Source: Dehalococcoidia bacterium (lineage in GTDB: Bacteria; Chloroflexota; Dehalococcoidia; Lucifugimonadales; GCA-002694895). Taken from it: DNA of 64,000 nucleotides. The first letter of the stretch is position 1; each line of letters opens with the position of its first letter. Both the position numbers and the translations under genes were made by a program. This document shows, piece by piece, positions 20,500 to 30,982 of the stretch. Below the pieces are notes generated by a model. That model was not told the DNA's origin. It did no database searches and saw only the letters and a list, made by a program, of their open reading frames with translations. The stretch is from the NCBI GenBank assembly GCA_029936815.1, contig JAPYRX010000006.1, positions 39,182 through 103,181 on the forward strand, in the 5' to 3' direction.

Positions 20500-21510
20500 T
20501 TAGCTTTGATTATCCTCTTCGGTATTGATAATAGTCATTACTTTTGATTCTATTTCTTTAGAAATAGAATCATTTGTCTTTAGAAATGTTTTTGCTGCTT
20601 CTTTTCCTTGCCCAAGCCTGGTATCTCCATAAGAGTAAAAAGCTCCACTTTTAGTTAGAACTTCATGTTCAACGCCAAGTTGTATCATGTCAGCTTCTCT
20701 TGATATTCCTTCGTTGTACACTATTTCAAATTCAGCTGTTCTAAAAGGAGGGGCAACTTTATTCTTTAAAATTCTAGCTCTAACTCTATTTCCAACTGCT
20801 GTTGTTCCTACCTTAATTGTTTCGATACGTCTTAAATCAATTCTAACAGAGCTATAAAATTTTAATGCTCGGCCTCCTGGGGTAGTCTCAGGGCTTCCAA
20901 ACATTACACCGATTTTCTCTCTTAATTGATTTATGAAAATCACCGCACAATTTGAACCGCTAATTACAGGAGTAAGTTTTCTAAGTGCTTGAGACATAAG
21001 CCTTGCTTGCAATCCAATGTGTGAATCTCCCATATCACCCTCTAATTCAGCTTTTGGTACTAATGCTGCAACACTATCCAAAACAACAACGTCTACAGCT
21101 CCACTTCTAACTAAATATTCGCAAATCTCTAAAGCTTCCTCACCACCGTTAGGTTGAGATACAAGTAAGTCGTTTAGATCAACACCACACCTGAAAGCAT
21201 AACTAGGATCAAGCGCATGTTCAGTATCTATATAAGCAGCTACGCCCCCTTCTTTTTGGGAATTTGCGATAATATGGTAGGATAAAGTAGATTTTCCAGA
21301 TGATTCAGCGCCAAATATTTCTGTGATCCTTCCTTTTGGGATTCCGTTAACCCCTAGAGCAATGTCAAGATTTATAGAGCCTGTCGATATTGATGCAATT
21401 TTTAGATTACTGTTTTCTGAGCCAAGTCTTACAATTGAGCCTTGTCCAAATTGTTTGTCAATCTGGCCAATTGCTTGGTCTAAAGCTTTTGTTTTATTGG
21501 GATCCATCAT
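20500..21510 (-). CDS. recA: Recombinase RecA
   Basis: [54 protein letters not shown]. Confidence 0.97.
   Translation of the reverse strand: MMDPNKTKALDQAIGQIDKQFGQGSIVRLGSENSNLKIASISTGSINLDIALGVNGIPKGRITEIFGAESSGKSTLSYHIIANSQKEGGVAAYIDTEHALDPSYAFRCGVDLNDLLVSQPNGGEEALEICEYLVRSGAVDVVVLDSVAALVPKAELEGDMGDSHIGLQARLMSQALRKLTPVISGSNCAVIFINQLREKIGVMFGSPETTPGGRALKFYSSVRIDLRRIETIKVGTTAVGNRVRARILKNKVAPPFRTAEFEIVYNEGISREADMIQLGVEHEVLTKSGAFYSYGDTRLGQGKEAAKTFLKTNDSISKEIESKVMTIINTEEDNQS
20545..20572. repeat. 13-bp inverted repeat with 2-nt spacer in the recA 3' coding end
   Basis: TGATTCTATTTCT-TT-AGAAATAGAATCA. Confidence 0.95.
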
Positions 21511-21568
21511 TTAGTATATTATGTAATTAGTAAATTTTACCATTTTCTTTCTGATCGAACAACTTATA

Positions 21569-22759
21569 TTAGAATTTGAGTTTTTTCTTGCTTGTTTTAT
21601 ATTTTCTGTCTTTCCATGTCGAAGAATAAAACATGTTGTCAGTAAAAGACCTAGCTGCTAACAAAAGAATTAATGATATTAAAATTGGAAACGAAAATGG
21701 AGTTATCATTGAATAATTAAACCTGATGGTCACTATTGTCCATGATAATATCAATAGAATTAAAAGAGTAATGCTAAGAATAATAAATTCCGTGTTTTGC
21801 TCCATTCCTATTAAATAAAGTATCATTGGAATTGTAGAAAATAAAACAAATGATAATAATATTAAAAATATAGTTAAAAAAATCGAAATACTATAACCAA
21901 CTGCAGGAAAAATGTTTTTCGAATATCCGGATATAAAATCTTTATTTGTTTTATAGGTTCTCGTAGATATTCGTTTGGCTCCGTCGTACAAAATCCATCT
22001 TAATTTATTTCTTTTGATATTCCTACCTAATTGAAAATCATCTACGGGATTGTCTTTTATGCTTTCAAACCCGCCAATACTGTTGAAAGAAGATTTTTTA
22101 AAAAGCATGAATTGACCAAAGGTAGCTGAAAGAAATGGGGCATTCAATGATAATGCTAATTTCATAGGAAGCCAACAAACTATAAACCATGAAATTATTT
22201 TTTTCATTGCGTTGTCTGCAATTAAAATTGTATCTCTATTGGGAACTAAAGATAGTAGGTCAATATTATCTTGTTTTAAAATACTTAAAGCATCAGACAA
22301 AGTGTGTTTATCTATTTGAGTATCTGCGTCAACAAATAAAATATATTTTCCTTTTGCTTGTTTGGAAAGTTGATGGCATGCCCAATTTTTCCCAAGCCAA
22401 CCTTCTGGTAATTTAGCTCCATCAATAAGCTTGATTTGAGAATTTTTCACAGAGAATTTTTCAACAATATTTTTTGTTTGATCCGTTGAATTATCATTTA
22501 AAATAATCAATTCGAAATTCTGATAATTTTGTTTTAATATTGATCTTATTGTTGATTCTAGAATATCTTCTTCATTTCTAGCCGGAATTAAAATAGATAT
22601 TAAATCATTTGACTTTAGCAATTTGCTTTTTGGCAATTTTTTTAACCAAAAGAAATTTGTAATTCCTGTAAGTACAGTAAATAACGCAATCCCGATAAGG
22701 CTTATATACCAATAAATAAAATTATTTTTTTCTAATATTACGTCGTATATAAATTCCAT
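21569..22759 (-). CDS. GT2 glycosyltransferase (CrtQ/hopene-type membrane glycosyltransferase)
   Basis: ISILIPARNEEDILESTIRSIL, FVDADTQID, C-terminal TM segments. Confidence 0.8.
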   Translation of the reverse strand: MEFIYDVILEKNNFIYWYISLIGIALFTVLTGITNFFWLKKLPKSKLLKSNDLISILIPARNEEDILESTIRSILKQNYQNFELIILNDNSTDQTKNIVEKFSVKNSQIKLIDGAKLPEGWLGKNWACHQLSKQAKGKYILFVDADTQIDKHTLSDALSILKQDNIDLLSLVPNRDTILIADNAMKKIISWFIVCWLPMKLALSLNAPFLSATFGQFMLFKKSSFNSIGGFESIKDNPVDDFQLGRNIKRNKLRWILYDGAKRISTRTYKTNKDFISGYSKNIFPAVGYSISIFLTIFLILLSFVLFSTIPMILYLIGMEQNTEFIILSITLLILLILSWTIVTIRFNYSMITPFSFPILISLILLLAARSFTDNMFYSSTWKDRKYKTSKKKLKF

Positions 22760-23361
22760 TATTTCCTTATTGATCTGAAATTTAATTTTTGATTATATTC
22801 TTTTCTATGTTTGAAAATTATAAAAAGTAAATTGAAAGTTATTCCATATAATAGTGATTCTGTTTCAAAATATGTAGTGTTTCTGAGAATAATATATATG
22901 TATAGAGTGGAAAATGCAAAAGTAACAGTTATTGCATCATTTTTTTGTAATGTCTTTAAAAATATTAAGCTTGCTCCAAGAATATAGAAGGCTTCTCCTT
23001 TTGTTATCGCTAGCCAAGTTCCAGCTGTCACAGCAAGTGATTTACCTCCTTTGAATTTTAGGAAAGGAGAAAACCCGTGACCTATTAATGAGCTTATTAT
23101 ACATAATAACATTGTTCTATCTGACATTTGAGAAATTGTGATCGTATACAATATTGGCAAAGCTGATTTTGAAATTTCTAAAAATGCAGAAATCATACCC
23201 CATAAAATACTCCCAGCCCTAAAAACATTCACTGTTCCCGGATTTTTATCACCATATGTTGTTATATCTGATTTTAATTGTATTTTTCCAACAATATAAG
23301 CCCACGGTACTGAGGAAGATATGTATACAATGAAAACTATGAGTATATTGATATTACCGAT
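22759..23361 (-). CDS. plsY: Glycerol-3-phosphate acyltransferase PlsY; start extended to a putative ATC codon
   Basis: The track ORF starts at an internal GTG (23232). The same frame upstream encodes IGNINILIVFIVYISSSVPWAYIVGKIQLKSDITTYGDKNPGT..., the conserved PlsY N-terminus, with no ATG/GTG/TTG. AAAAAGGG lies 7 nt before ATC (23361..23359). Body: LIGHGFSPFLKFKGGKSLAVTAGTWLA. Confidence 0.8.
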   Translation of the reverse strand: MGNINILIVFIVYISSSVPWAYIVGKIQLKSDITTYGDKNPGTVNVFRAGSILWGMISAFLEISKSALPILYTITISQMSDRTMLLCIISSLIGHGFSPFLKFKGGKSLAVTAGTWLAITKGEAFYILGASLIFLKTLQKNDAITVTFAFSTLYIYIILRNTTYFETESLLYGITFNLLFIIFKHRKEYNQKLNFRSIRK

Positions 23362-23526
23362 CTTGTATCCCTTTTTACTAGATAGCTATATAAGATTATA
23401 TCTATTCTATTTAATTTCACAATCAATCGATTATAAAAATATTGTTCTTTATGTGTTTCAAAGGTTTATATTTACTAAATTTGATTTTATAATCTATACA
23501 TAATTTAAAATATATGATTAATTACA

Positions 23527-24411
23527 GTGCAAGATTTCAAATCTCTAAAAATAGGTGTAATAGGAGCAGGTTCATTAGGTGGAGCTATTTCTATTGCCTT
23601 AGATTCTTTGGGTTACACTTTTTCAAAAATATATAGTAGGACTACTCAATCTACTAATAATTTATCTTCAAAATTGACTGGAGCATCTTCTGCAAATAAT
23701 TATCAAGAAGTTGCTCGAAATTCAGATGTAATTTTTATTATTACTCCAGATAAGAATATTAAAGAAATTGCAGATTCAGTAGATTGGACAAACAATCAAA
23801 TTATTATTCATTGCTCAGGAGTATCTGATTTAGACGTGTTGTCTAAAGCTAAAGAAAATGGTGCTTTTGTGGGTAGTATGCATCCGCTATATCCTTTTTC
23901 TGATATGGAGTTAGGTAGTAAAAATTTGAAAAATGTAACTTTCGGAATAGATGGTGATTTACAAACTAAAAAATATATAAAAAAATTGTTGTCAGATTTA
24001 CAATCTCAACCCATTGAAATCAATTCTGATTTCCGATCTTTATATCATTTATCAGGAGTTATGGCAGGAAATTTATTACTTGGATTAGCTTCTGCGATTT
24101 CGGATATTTGGAGTGAAATTGGATTAGATAGAAAATCTGGCGCTAAATCATTAATTCCGATGATGATAAATAGCTGCGAGAATATATTAAAATTAGGAAT
24201 ACCTCAATCTATGGCTGGCCCGTATGTAAGAGGAGATATTGATACAATTAAAATGCACTTGAATGCTCTTAAGGATTCTAATTCTGAAATCTTACCTTTA
24301 TATATTGAATTGGCTAAAGTCAGTTTAAAATACGGTGATGAAAAAGTGGGCGAGGAACAAACTCAATCAACAGAAATTTTGAAAATATTAGATTCATATA
24401 CCGTCGAGTAA
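23527..24411 (+). CDS. Rossmann-like/DUF2520 protein (pyrroline-carboxylate-reductase-like NADP-binding)
   Basis: KIGVIGAGSLGGAISIAL, IIIHCSGVSDLDVL, GSMHPLYPF. Confidence 0.82.
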   Translation: MQDFKSLKIGVIGAGSLGGAISIALDSLGYTFSKIYSRTTQSTNNLSSKLTGASSANNYQEVARNSDVIFIITPDKNIKEIADSVDWTNNQIIIHCSGVSDLDVLSKAKENGAFVGSMHPLYPFSDMELGSKNLKNVTFGIDGDLQTKKYIKKLLSDLQSQPIEINSDFRSLYHLSGVMAGNLLLGLASAISDIWSEIGLDRKSGAKSLIPMMINSCENILKLGIPQSMAGPYVRGDIDTIKMHLNALKDSNSEILPLYIELAKVSLKYGDEKVGEEQTQSTEILKILDSYTVE

Positions 24412-24472
24412 ATTATTGTTTTATTTTCATGTTTAAAATACTATTATATATATAAGTGAGCAAGGAGTTTAA

Positions 24473-26722
24473 ATGGCTACGGAAATGAAATTTAAAGTTA
24501 TTGGCAAATCTCCCATAAGGCATGATGGGAATGACAAAGTTACTGGAAGAGCTCTTTATGGAGCAGATATGACTTTACCTGGAATGTTGTATGGTAAAGT
24601 TTTAAGAAGCCCTCATCCTCACGCAAGGATAAAATCTATTGATATAAATGATTTAATCAATCATCCCGATTGTAAGGCTGTAGTTACCTCAAAAGATCTT
24701 GCTTCTGCACCTGAAATTACCAAAGACCCATTATATGGACAAGTAAGAATCCCAAATGTTTTAGCGAGTGACAAAGTTTTTTACAAAGGACATCCTATAT
24801 TAGCTGTCGCTTCAAGTAGTCCAGATCATGCAGAAGAATTACTTGAGTTAGTGAAAATAGAATATGAAGTATTAAATTATGCTTCTAATGTAGAAGAAGC
24901 AATTCAAATAGATTCAGATATATTGCATGAAAATTGGCAAAAAACTGATGATGAATTAGATATAAGTGAAAAAGGAACCAATATCGGTACTATTGAAGTT
25001 TATAAATTAGGTGATGTTGATAAAGCTTTAGAAGAATCAGAAAATATTATGGAGCGTGAATTTAGAACGAAAACTGTACATCAAGGATATATTGAACCTA
25101 CTAATGGAACTGCATGGTGGAGACCAAATGATCGATTAACAGTTTGGTGTAGTAGCCAAGGCCATTTTGGAATTCGAGATTCAGTTGCTGCAGTATTGGG
25201 AATTCCTAATTCGCAAATAACTGTAATTCCGATGGAAATTGGAGGAGGATTTGGAGGAAAACTGTCTGCTTACTTAGAACCTTTAGCGGCTATTCTTTCA
25301 AAAAAAACAGGCTATCCTGTAAAAATGACTATGAGTAGAGCTGAAGTATTAGAAGCAACAGGCCCAACTTCAGGTAGTTACCAGAAAATTTCAATAGGAT
25401 ATAACTCCAAAGGTAAAATAAATGCTGGGAAAGCAGTTATGCTACTTGAAGCAGGAGCATTTCCAGGAGCACCTGTAAGTGGAGCTGCATCTGCAATATT
25501 TTCTCCATATACAGTAGAAAATGTTCAGATCCATGGATATGATATTGTTACTAATAAACCTAAAACTACAGCTTATAGAGCACCGGGGTCCCCGATATCT
25601 ATGTTCGCAGTTGAAAGTATGATTAATGAAATTGCTGACGAATTAGGAATAGATCCTGTTGAATTGAGAATTATAAATGCGGCTAAAAATGGTACTAGAA
25701 GAGCAGACGGAGTCGTAAATGGAACTATTGGTGCCATTGATGTAATGGAAAATATTAGAAATCATCCTCATTATTCAATGCCATTACCTGATGGAGAATA
25801 TATTGGAAGAGGTATATCTTTAGGTTTCTGCAGAAATAACTCTGGCTTATCTAGTGTGATTTCAAACATGCTTCCTGATGGTAATTTTTCTTTAATAGAA
25901 GGATCCGTAGACATAGGTGGTAGCCGCACATCTGTTGCTCAACAATTTGCAGAAGTTTTAGAAATTCCTGTTGAAAATGTGATGCCACATATAGGGGATA
26001 CTGACACGATTGGATTTACTTCATCAACAGGAGGTAGCGGAGTTACTTTTAAGACTGGATTTGCTGCTTATCACACAGCAAACGATATTAAATCCCAACT
26101 TATAAAGAGAGCAGCTTTGATATGGGATACTTTGGAAGAAAATATAAATTACAGTGAAGGAGTTTTGTATCATAAGAATGATCCGGAATTAAAATTATCT
26201 TTAAAAGAAATATCGCCAATATTAGGAGATACAGGAGGTCCAATTACAGGAAAATCACATATAAACCCTGCGGGACAAGAAGGTTCTTATGCTGCTAATA
26301 TAATTGATGTAAAAGTAGATCCTGACACAGGAAAAGTAGATATTTTAAAAGTCACAGCTTTTCAAGATGTTGGAAGAGCCATTCATCCTGGATATGTTGA
26401 AGGACAGATTCAAGGAGGTACTACTCAGGGTATAGGATGGGCTTTAAATGAAGAATATTTTATGATTGATGGAGAAATGAAAAACAATAGTTTTCTTGAT
26501 TATAGAATGCCTACTTCCCTTGATTTACCTATGATTGATCCTGTAATTATCGAAGTTAATAACCCCAATCATCCTTTCGGTGTAAAAGGGGTTGGTGAAT
26601 CAAATATTGTTCCTCCATTAGCAGCTGTGTCACACGCTGTTTATAATGCAATTGGAAAAAGAATTTATGATTTACCAATTAACCCAGAATCTATAATTAG
26701 AGCAATAAATAAAAATTTATAA
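24473..26722 (+). CDS. Xanthine dehydrogenase-family molybdopterin-binding subunit
   Basis: DKVTGRALYGADMTLPGMLYGKVLRSPHPHARI, GGGFGGKLSAYLEPLAA, TTAYRAPGSP, VKGVGESNIVPPLAAVSHAV. Confidence 0.9.
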   Translation: MATEMKFKVIGKSPIRHDGNDKVTGRALYGADMTLPGMLYGKVLRSPHPHARIKSIDINDLINHPDCKAVVTSKDLASAPEITKDPLYGQVRIPNVLASDKVFYKGHPILAVASSSPDHAEELLELVKIEYEVLNYASNVEEAIQIDSDILHENWQKTDDELDISEKGTNIGTIEVYKLGDVDKALEESENIMEREFRTKTVHQGYIEPTNGTAWWRPNDRLTVWCSSQGHFGIRDSVAAVLGIPNSQITVIPMEIGGGFGGKLSAYLEPLAAILSKKTGYPVKMTMSRAEVLEATGPTSGSYQKISIGYNSKGKINAGKAVMLLEAGAFPGAPVSGAASAIFSPYTVENVQIHGYDIVTNKPKTTAYRAPGSPISMFAVESMINEIADELGIDPVELRIINAAKNGTRRADGVVNGTIGAIDVMENIRNHPHYSMPLPDGEYIGRGISLGFCRNNSGLSSVISNMLPDGNFSLIEGSVDIGGSRTSVAQQFAEVLEIPVENVMPHIGDTDTIGFTSSTGGSGVTFKTGFAAYHTANDIKSQLIKRAALIWDTLEENINYSEGVLYHKNDPELKLSLKEISPILGDTGGPITGKSHINPAGQEGSYAANIIDVKVDPDTGKVDILKVTAFQDVGRAIHPGYVEGQIQGGTTQGIGWALNEEYFMIDGEMKNNSFLDYRMPTSLDLPMIDPVIIEVNNPNHPFGVKGVGESNIVPPLAAVSHAVYNAIGKRIYDLPINPESIIRAINKNL

Positions 26723-26744
26723 ATAAATGTGTAAGGGGAAAGAT

Positions 26745-27989
26745 ATGACAAGCAAACAAGAGCAAGAGCTAAGAGACAAAGCTAGAAAATTACATTTTAA
26801 TTCAATTGTTGTAGATACTCATGCAGATACTATAAGTAGAATGGTTGATCCAACAAATAATACACACGGGATTCATGATGATCCTGACCGAGCTAGAGAT
26901 CACTATCCTATTGAAGATCAAGGAGTAGATATATCTAAACGATTAGAAGATGGGCATTTGGATTTACCTAGAATATTCGAAGGTGGATTAGGAGTTCAAT
27001 GGTGGTCTTGTTTTGTGTATTCAGGTTATATTGCGAAAAAAGAAACTATAGATAGATCACTAGTATTGATTGATGCTTTAAAAAGATTTGAAAAAATGCA
27101 TCCTGAACAAATCGGACTTGCTTTAACAGCAGAAGATTGCAGAAATATGGTTAAACAAGGCAAACATGCTGTTGTCCCTTGTATTGAAGGCGGCCATGCT
27201 ATTAACGATAATCTTGCAGTACTAAGACAATATTGGGATTTGGGTGTTAGATATATAACACTTACCCATTTTAATACTAATAACTGGGCTGATAGTTCGA
27301 CTGATGCTTCTAAGAACAATGGATTAAGTTTATTTGGAGTAGAGGTAGTAAAAGAGATGAATAAACTTGGTATGGTAGTTGATGTTTCCCACGTTTCAGA
27401 TAAAACATTTTGGGATACTATAGAAGTTGTAAACAAACCATTAATGGCTTCACATTCATCTTCATGGGAAATATGCAAACATCCACGAAATATGAAAGAC
27501 GATATGCTTAAAGCAGTGGCAACAAATGGTGGAGTGGTGTGTGTTAACTTTTATCCAGGTTTTGTTGGGGAAGAATTAAGAGTAGCAAATCAGAATTTAG
27601 AAAATCAGATGTGGGAAGAAATTGATGATTTAGAAAGAATGGCTAAAAGATCGCCAAGTGGACATTTTGATAAATCTAGAGAATTCATTAAAATTGAAGC
27701 TCAAAATATCAGAACAAGATATGAAATTGTTAGCAAAGATTTGCCTTTACCTACTTTGTATGATGTCGTTGACCACATAGATCATATGGTTAAAGTGGCA
27801 GGGATAGATCATGTAGGATTAGGCTCGGATTTTGATGGTATCCCAGAGGGACCAGTAGGACTTGAAGATTGTACGAAATTTCCTAGCATCACAGAAGAAC
27901 TTATGAGAAGAGGTTATTCTGATGGTGACATTCAAAAAATACTAGGCCTTAATACTATGAGAGTTATGGAAGCAAATATAGGCAAGTAG
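26745..27989 (+). CDS. Membrane dipeptidase (M19, renal dipeptidase family); start refined to ATG after aagggga
   Basis: VVDTHADTISR, EGGHAI, VDVSHVSDKTFWD, SHSSSWEICKHPRN, HVGLGSDFDG. Confidence 0.9.
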   Translation: MTSKQEQELRDKARKLHFNSIVVDTHADTISRMVDPTNNTHGIHDDPDRARDHYPIEDQGVDISKRLEDGHLDLPRIFEGGLGVQWWSCFVYSGYIAKKETIDRSLVLIDALKRFEKMHPEQIGLALTAEDCRNMVKQGKHAVVPCIEGGHAINDNLAVLRQYWDLGVRYITLTHFNTNNWADSSTDASKNNGLSLFGVEVVKEMNKLGMVVDVSHVSDKTFWDTIEVVNKPLMASHSSSWEICKHPRNMKDDMLKAVATNGGVVCVNFYPGFVGEELRVANQNLENQMWEEIDDLERMAKRSPSGHFDKSREFIKIEAQNIRTRYEIVSKDLPLPTLYDVVDHIDHMVKVAGIDHVGLGSDFDGIPEGPVGLEDCTKFPSITEELMRRGYSDGDIQKILGLNTMRVMEANIGK

Positions 27990-28000
27990 CCAAAAAATAT

Positions 28001-28834
28001 TTATTTAATAGAAAATGCTATTGCTATACAACCAGGACCTGCGTGAGTTCCAACTACGGGTCCTATTCCTGTTATTGTTATAGGCTGATCTAAGTTTTTA
28101 GTATTTAGTTGTTCAATTATTTCATTGGCTGTTTCAGGTACATTTCCATGTAGAATTGCTATTTCTGACACCGAATTAATATCACCCATATCTTTTATCA
28201 TTGTAGATATAGCTTTTTTTATTGTTCTAGCTCTGCTATGAGGAACAATTTCTCCATTTACTGTTGTTACAATTGCTTTAATGCTTAAAATTGAACCAAG
28301 TAATGCTTTAGCTTTTCCTATTCGCCCACCTCTTCTGAGAAATTCCATTGTATCCATTGCTACAAATACTTTGGTTTTAGCCGAAGTATCTAATGCGATT
28401 TTTTCTAATTCTTCTAAAGATTTTGCGGTCTTAGCAGCTCTTGCTGCACTCATGGCCGTCAATCCTTGAGCCATAGATGCTGTTCCTGTGTCAACAATTT
28501 TTATTTTTTTTGTATCTAGTATTTTTATTGCTTGCTCTGCAGAATTTATTGTTCCACTTAATTTTGCAGACACATGTACGGATAATATCTCAAAACCTTT
28601 TTTTAAAAGTTTATCATAGGCTTGAACAAAAGCATCAGGTGAGGGTTGAGAAGTTGACGGATGGTTAGGGTCAGTGTTTAAGCGATTGAAAAAATCTGTG
28701 TTTGATAATTCTATTCCATCTAGATATTGCTCGGTACCAAAAATAACTGTCAAAGGTATTACTGTAATATTAAGTTTTTTTGCTATTTCTGGTGAAATAT
28801 CTGAAACACTATCTGTTACTACTGCTAATTTCAT
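28001..28834 (-). CDS. DegV/FakB-family fatty-acid-binding protein
   Basis: VVTDSVSDISPEIAKKLNITVIPLTVIFG, TSQPSPDAF, GPVVGTHAGPG. Confidence 0.88.
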   Translation of the reverse strand: MKLAVVTDSVSDISPEIAKKLNITVIPLTVIFGTEQYLDGIELSNTDFFNRLNTDPNHPSTSQPSPDAFVQAYDKLLKKGFEILSVHVSAKLSGTINSAEQAIKILDTKKIKIVDTGTASMAQGLTAMSAARAAKTAKSLEELEKIALDTSAKTKVFVAMDTMEFLRRGGRIGKAKALLGSILSIKAIVTTVNGEIVPHSRARTIKKAISTMIKDMGDINSVSEIAILHGNVPETANEIIEQLNTKNLDQPITITGIGPVVGTHAGPGCIAIAFSIK

Positions 28835-28942
28835 TCCTACTCCTAATTCGTTAAAATCTATTTTTAATTAAATAGTTTGAATAGTGTAAAGTTTATATTA
28901 TTTATATTCAACCTAATAACAAATGAAAATTTTATTTAAAAA

Positions 28943-29596
28943 TCAGGCTTTGTTATATTTAAATGCTTTTGTTCTTTTAGGATAACAATTTTTGCAAATT
29001 TCACAAATTGTTCCATCACAACCTCTAGCTGTACAGTGCGATCTTCCATAAAATATAATCTGTAAATGTAACTTGTTCCAATTCTGTTTAGGAAATATTT
29101 GTTTTAAATCTTTTTCTGTGGCTGAGATATTTTTACCTTTTGTAAGCCCCCACCTTTGAGCAAGTCGATGAATGTGTGTGTCAACTGGGAATGCAGCATG
29201 ACCAAATCCTTGCGACATTACTACACCTGCAGTTTTGTGACCTACGCCAGGTAAATTTTCTAAATCAATAAAATTTCCAGGCACATTTCCATTGTGCTTT
29301 TCAACAAGTATTTTAGAAAGATTTGATATATTTAAAGATTTTTGTGGAGCTAATCCACATGGCCTGATGATTGAACGAATGTCTTTGATTTTGATTTGCA
29401 TCATTTTTTTTGCATTATTTGCTAAAGAAAATAAATGAGGAGTAACTTCATTTACTTTCTTATCAGTACATTGAGCACTAAGTAATACTGCAATCAGTAA
29501 TTCAAATTTGTTTTTGTGAATTAATGGAATCGGAGTTTTGGGATAGATTTCATTAAGGCGATTTAGAATGAAATTAGCACGATCTTTTTTTAACAT
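28943..29596 (-). CDS. nth: Endonuclease III
   Basis: LLSAQCTDKKVN, LPGVGHKTAGVV, VDTHIHRLAQRWGL, C-terminal C-x6-C-x2-C-x5-C cluster. Confidence 0.93.
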   Translation of the reverse strand: MLKKDRANFILNRLNEIYPKTPIPLIHKNKFELLIAVLLSAQCTDKKVNEVTPHLFSLANNAKKMMQIKIKDIRSIIRPCGLAPQKSLNISNLSKILVEKHNGNVPGNFIDLENLPGVGHKTAGVVMSQGFGHAAFPVDTHIHRLAQRWGLTKGKNISATEKDLKQIFPKQNWNKLHLQIIFYGRSHCTARGCDGTICEICKNCYPKRTKAFKYNKA

Positions 29597-29709
29597 TGTT
29601 TCAAACTCTATAGTAATGAATGTTTTATAAGGTAAATTATATTTTGTTATTTAAATATTAATTATGTATTAATTGGGTGTAAAGCTATTTAATGAATATC
29701 AAACAAATG

Positions 29710-29793
29710 TTTTTATAACTATTCAGACTATAACCATGATTTTTATTATAAAATTTATACATTAATACAAGTAGAAAAAAATAGTTATAAAAA
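29710..29793. repeat. 14-bp perfect inverted repeat spanning 56 nt, between nth and argC
   Basis: TTTTTATAACTATT ... AATAGTTATAAAAA. Confidence 0.95.
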
Positions 29794-29829
29794 GTATAAT
29801 TTTGGTTCTTAATTAATTCTCATAAAACA

Positions 29830-30855
29830 ATGATTAAAGTTGGAATAATAAATGTAACGGGGTACGGAGGAGCAGAATTGGCTAGACTCTTGTACAATCA
29901 TAAATCGGTTGAAATCGTAGAAGTTACGGGTAGAAGCATGGCAGGCAAGAGTTTAAGAGAAGTTTTCCCCCATCTATATGACATTGATATAGATATAAAA
30001 GAATCTATATCTCAGAAATGTGATGTCATATTTTCGGCTTTACCTCATGCAGCTAGCGCAGAGCAAATTAAAAACTTCGTGGATAAAGATGTGAAAATTT
30101 TAGATTTGAGTGCAGATTTTAGATTAAATAACTTAAATGAATATCGAAGATGGTATGACACGGAACACCCTATGCCTGAATATTTAGATGATTTTACATA
30201 TGGATTGACTGAAATATATCGAGATGAAATAAAAAATTCGAACTATATTGCTAACCCGGGATGTTTCCCTACATCTATATTATTAGCGTTGATCCCCGCT
30301 TTAAAATCTAAATTGATTAATCCACCTTTAGTGATTGATTCCAAAACTGGAGTCTCTGGAGCCGGGAGAAAACTATCTTTAAATACACATTTTTCAGAAA
30401 TAAATGAGAATGTAAAAGCTTATTCTGTGTTTGGACATCGCCATCTTTCGGAGATTTCTCAAGAATCTAATTTGATAGACGACAGATTTGAAAATAAAAT
30501 TACTTTCTTAGCACATTTAGTTCCTATGACAAGAGGGATTTTGACTACTATTTATGCTGATTACAATCATGATTTGATTAAAAATAGTGATCAATTAATA
30601 TATATATATCAAGACTTTTATAAAGATTCTCCGTTTATTAAAATAGTTGAAGAACCTCCATCAACAAAAAATACTTTAGGATCTAATTATTGTCATATAT
30701 TTCCTTATATTGAGCCTAATAGTGATAAATTAATATTATTAAGTTGCATTGATAACTTAGTGAAAGGAACTGCTGGTCAGGCTGTTCAGAATATGAATTT
30801 AATGTATGGATTAGAAGAAACAGAAGGTATCTTAGATCTCGCTTTATATCCATAA
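29830..30855 (+). CDS. argC: N-acetyl-gamma-glutamyl-phosphate reductase
   Basis: GIINVTGYGGAELARLL, IANPGCFPTSILLALIPA, GVSGAGRKL, HLVPMTRGIL. Confidence 0.92.
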   Translation: MIKVGIINVTGYGGAELARLLYNHKSVEIVEVTGRSMAGKSLREVFPHLYDIDIDIKESISQKCDVIFSALPHAASAEQIKNFVDKDVKILDLSADFRLNNLNEYRRWYDTEHPMPEYLDDFTYGLTEIYRDEIKNSNYIANPGCFPTSILLALIPALKSKLINPPLVIDSKTGVSGAGRKLSLNTHFSEINENVKAYSVFGHRHLSEISQESNLIDDRFENKITFLAHLVPMTRGILTTIYADYNHDLIKNSDQLIYIYQDFYKDSPFIKIVEEPPSTKNTLGSNYCHIFPYIEPNSDKLILLSCIDNLVKGTAGQAVQNMNLMYGLEETEGILDLALYP

Positions 30856-30906
30856 ATTTATATAATTAATATTTGAAAAATATTATAATTATAATCTAAT
30901 TAATAT

Positions 30907-30981
30907 GGCCCCATCGTCTAATGGTTAGGACACCACCCTTTCAAGGTGGGGATACGGATTCGAATTCCGTTGGGGTCACCA
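30907..30981 (+). tRNA. tRNA-Glu (anticodon TTC), 3' CCA encoded
   Basis: GGCCCCATCGTCTAATGGTTAGGACACCACCCTTTCAAGGTGGGGATACGGATTCGAATTCCGTTGGGGTCACCA folds as a cloverleaf: acceptor GGCCCCA/TGGGGTC, anticodon arm CCACC-CTTTCAA-GGTGG, T-loop TTCGAAT. Confidence 0.96.
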
Positions 30982-30982
30982 A

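Noticed and set aside
23321-23503. 60 aa plus-strand ORF upstream of the DUF2520 gene
   Set aside because: Overlaps the reconstructed 5' end of plsY on the other strand; low-complexity hydrophobic A/T translation.
27026-27478. Minus-strand ORF of 150 aa opposite the M19 dipeptidase
   Set aside because: Antisense shadow of a strongly conserved gene; no recognisable domain.
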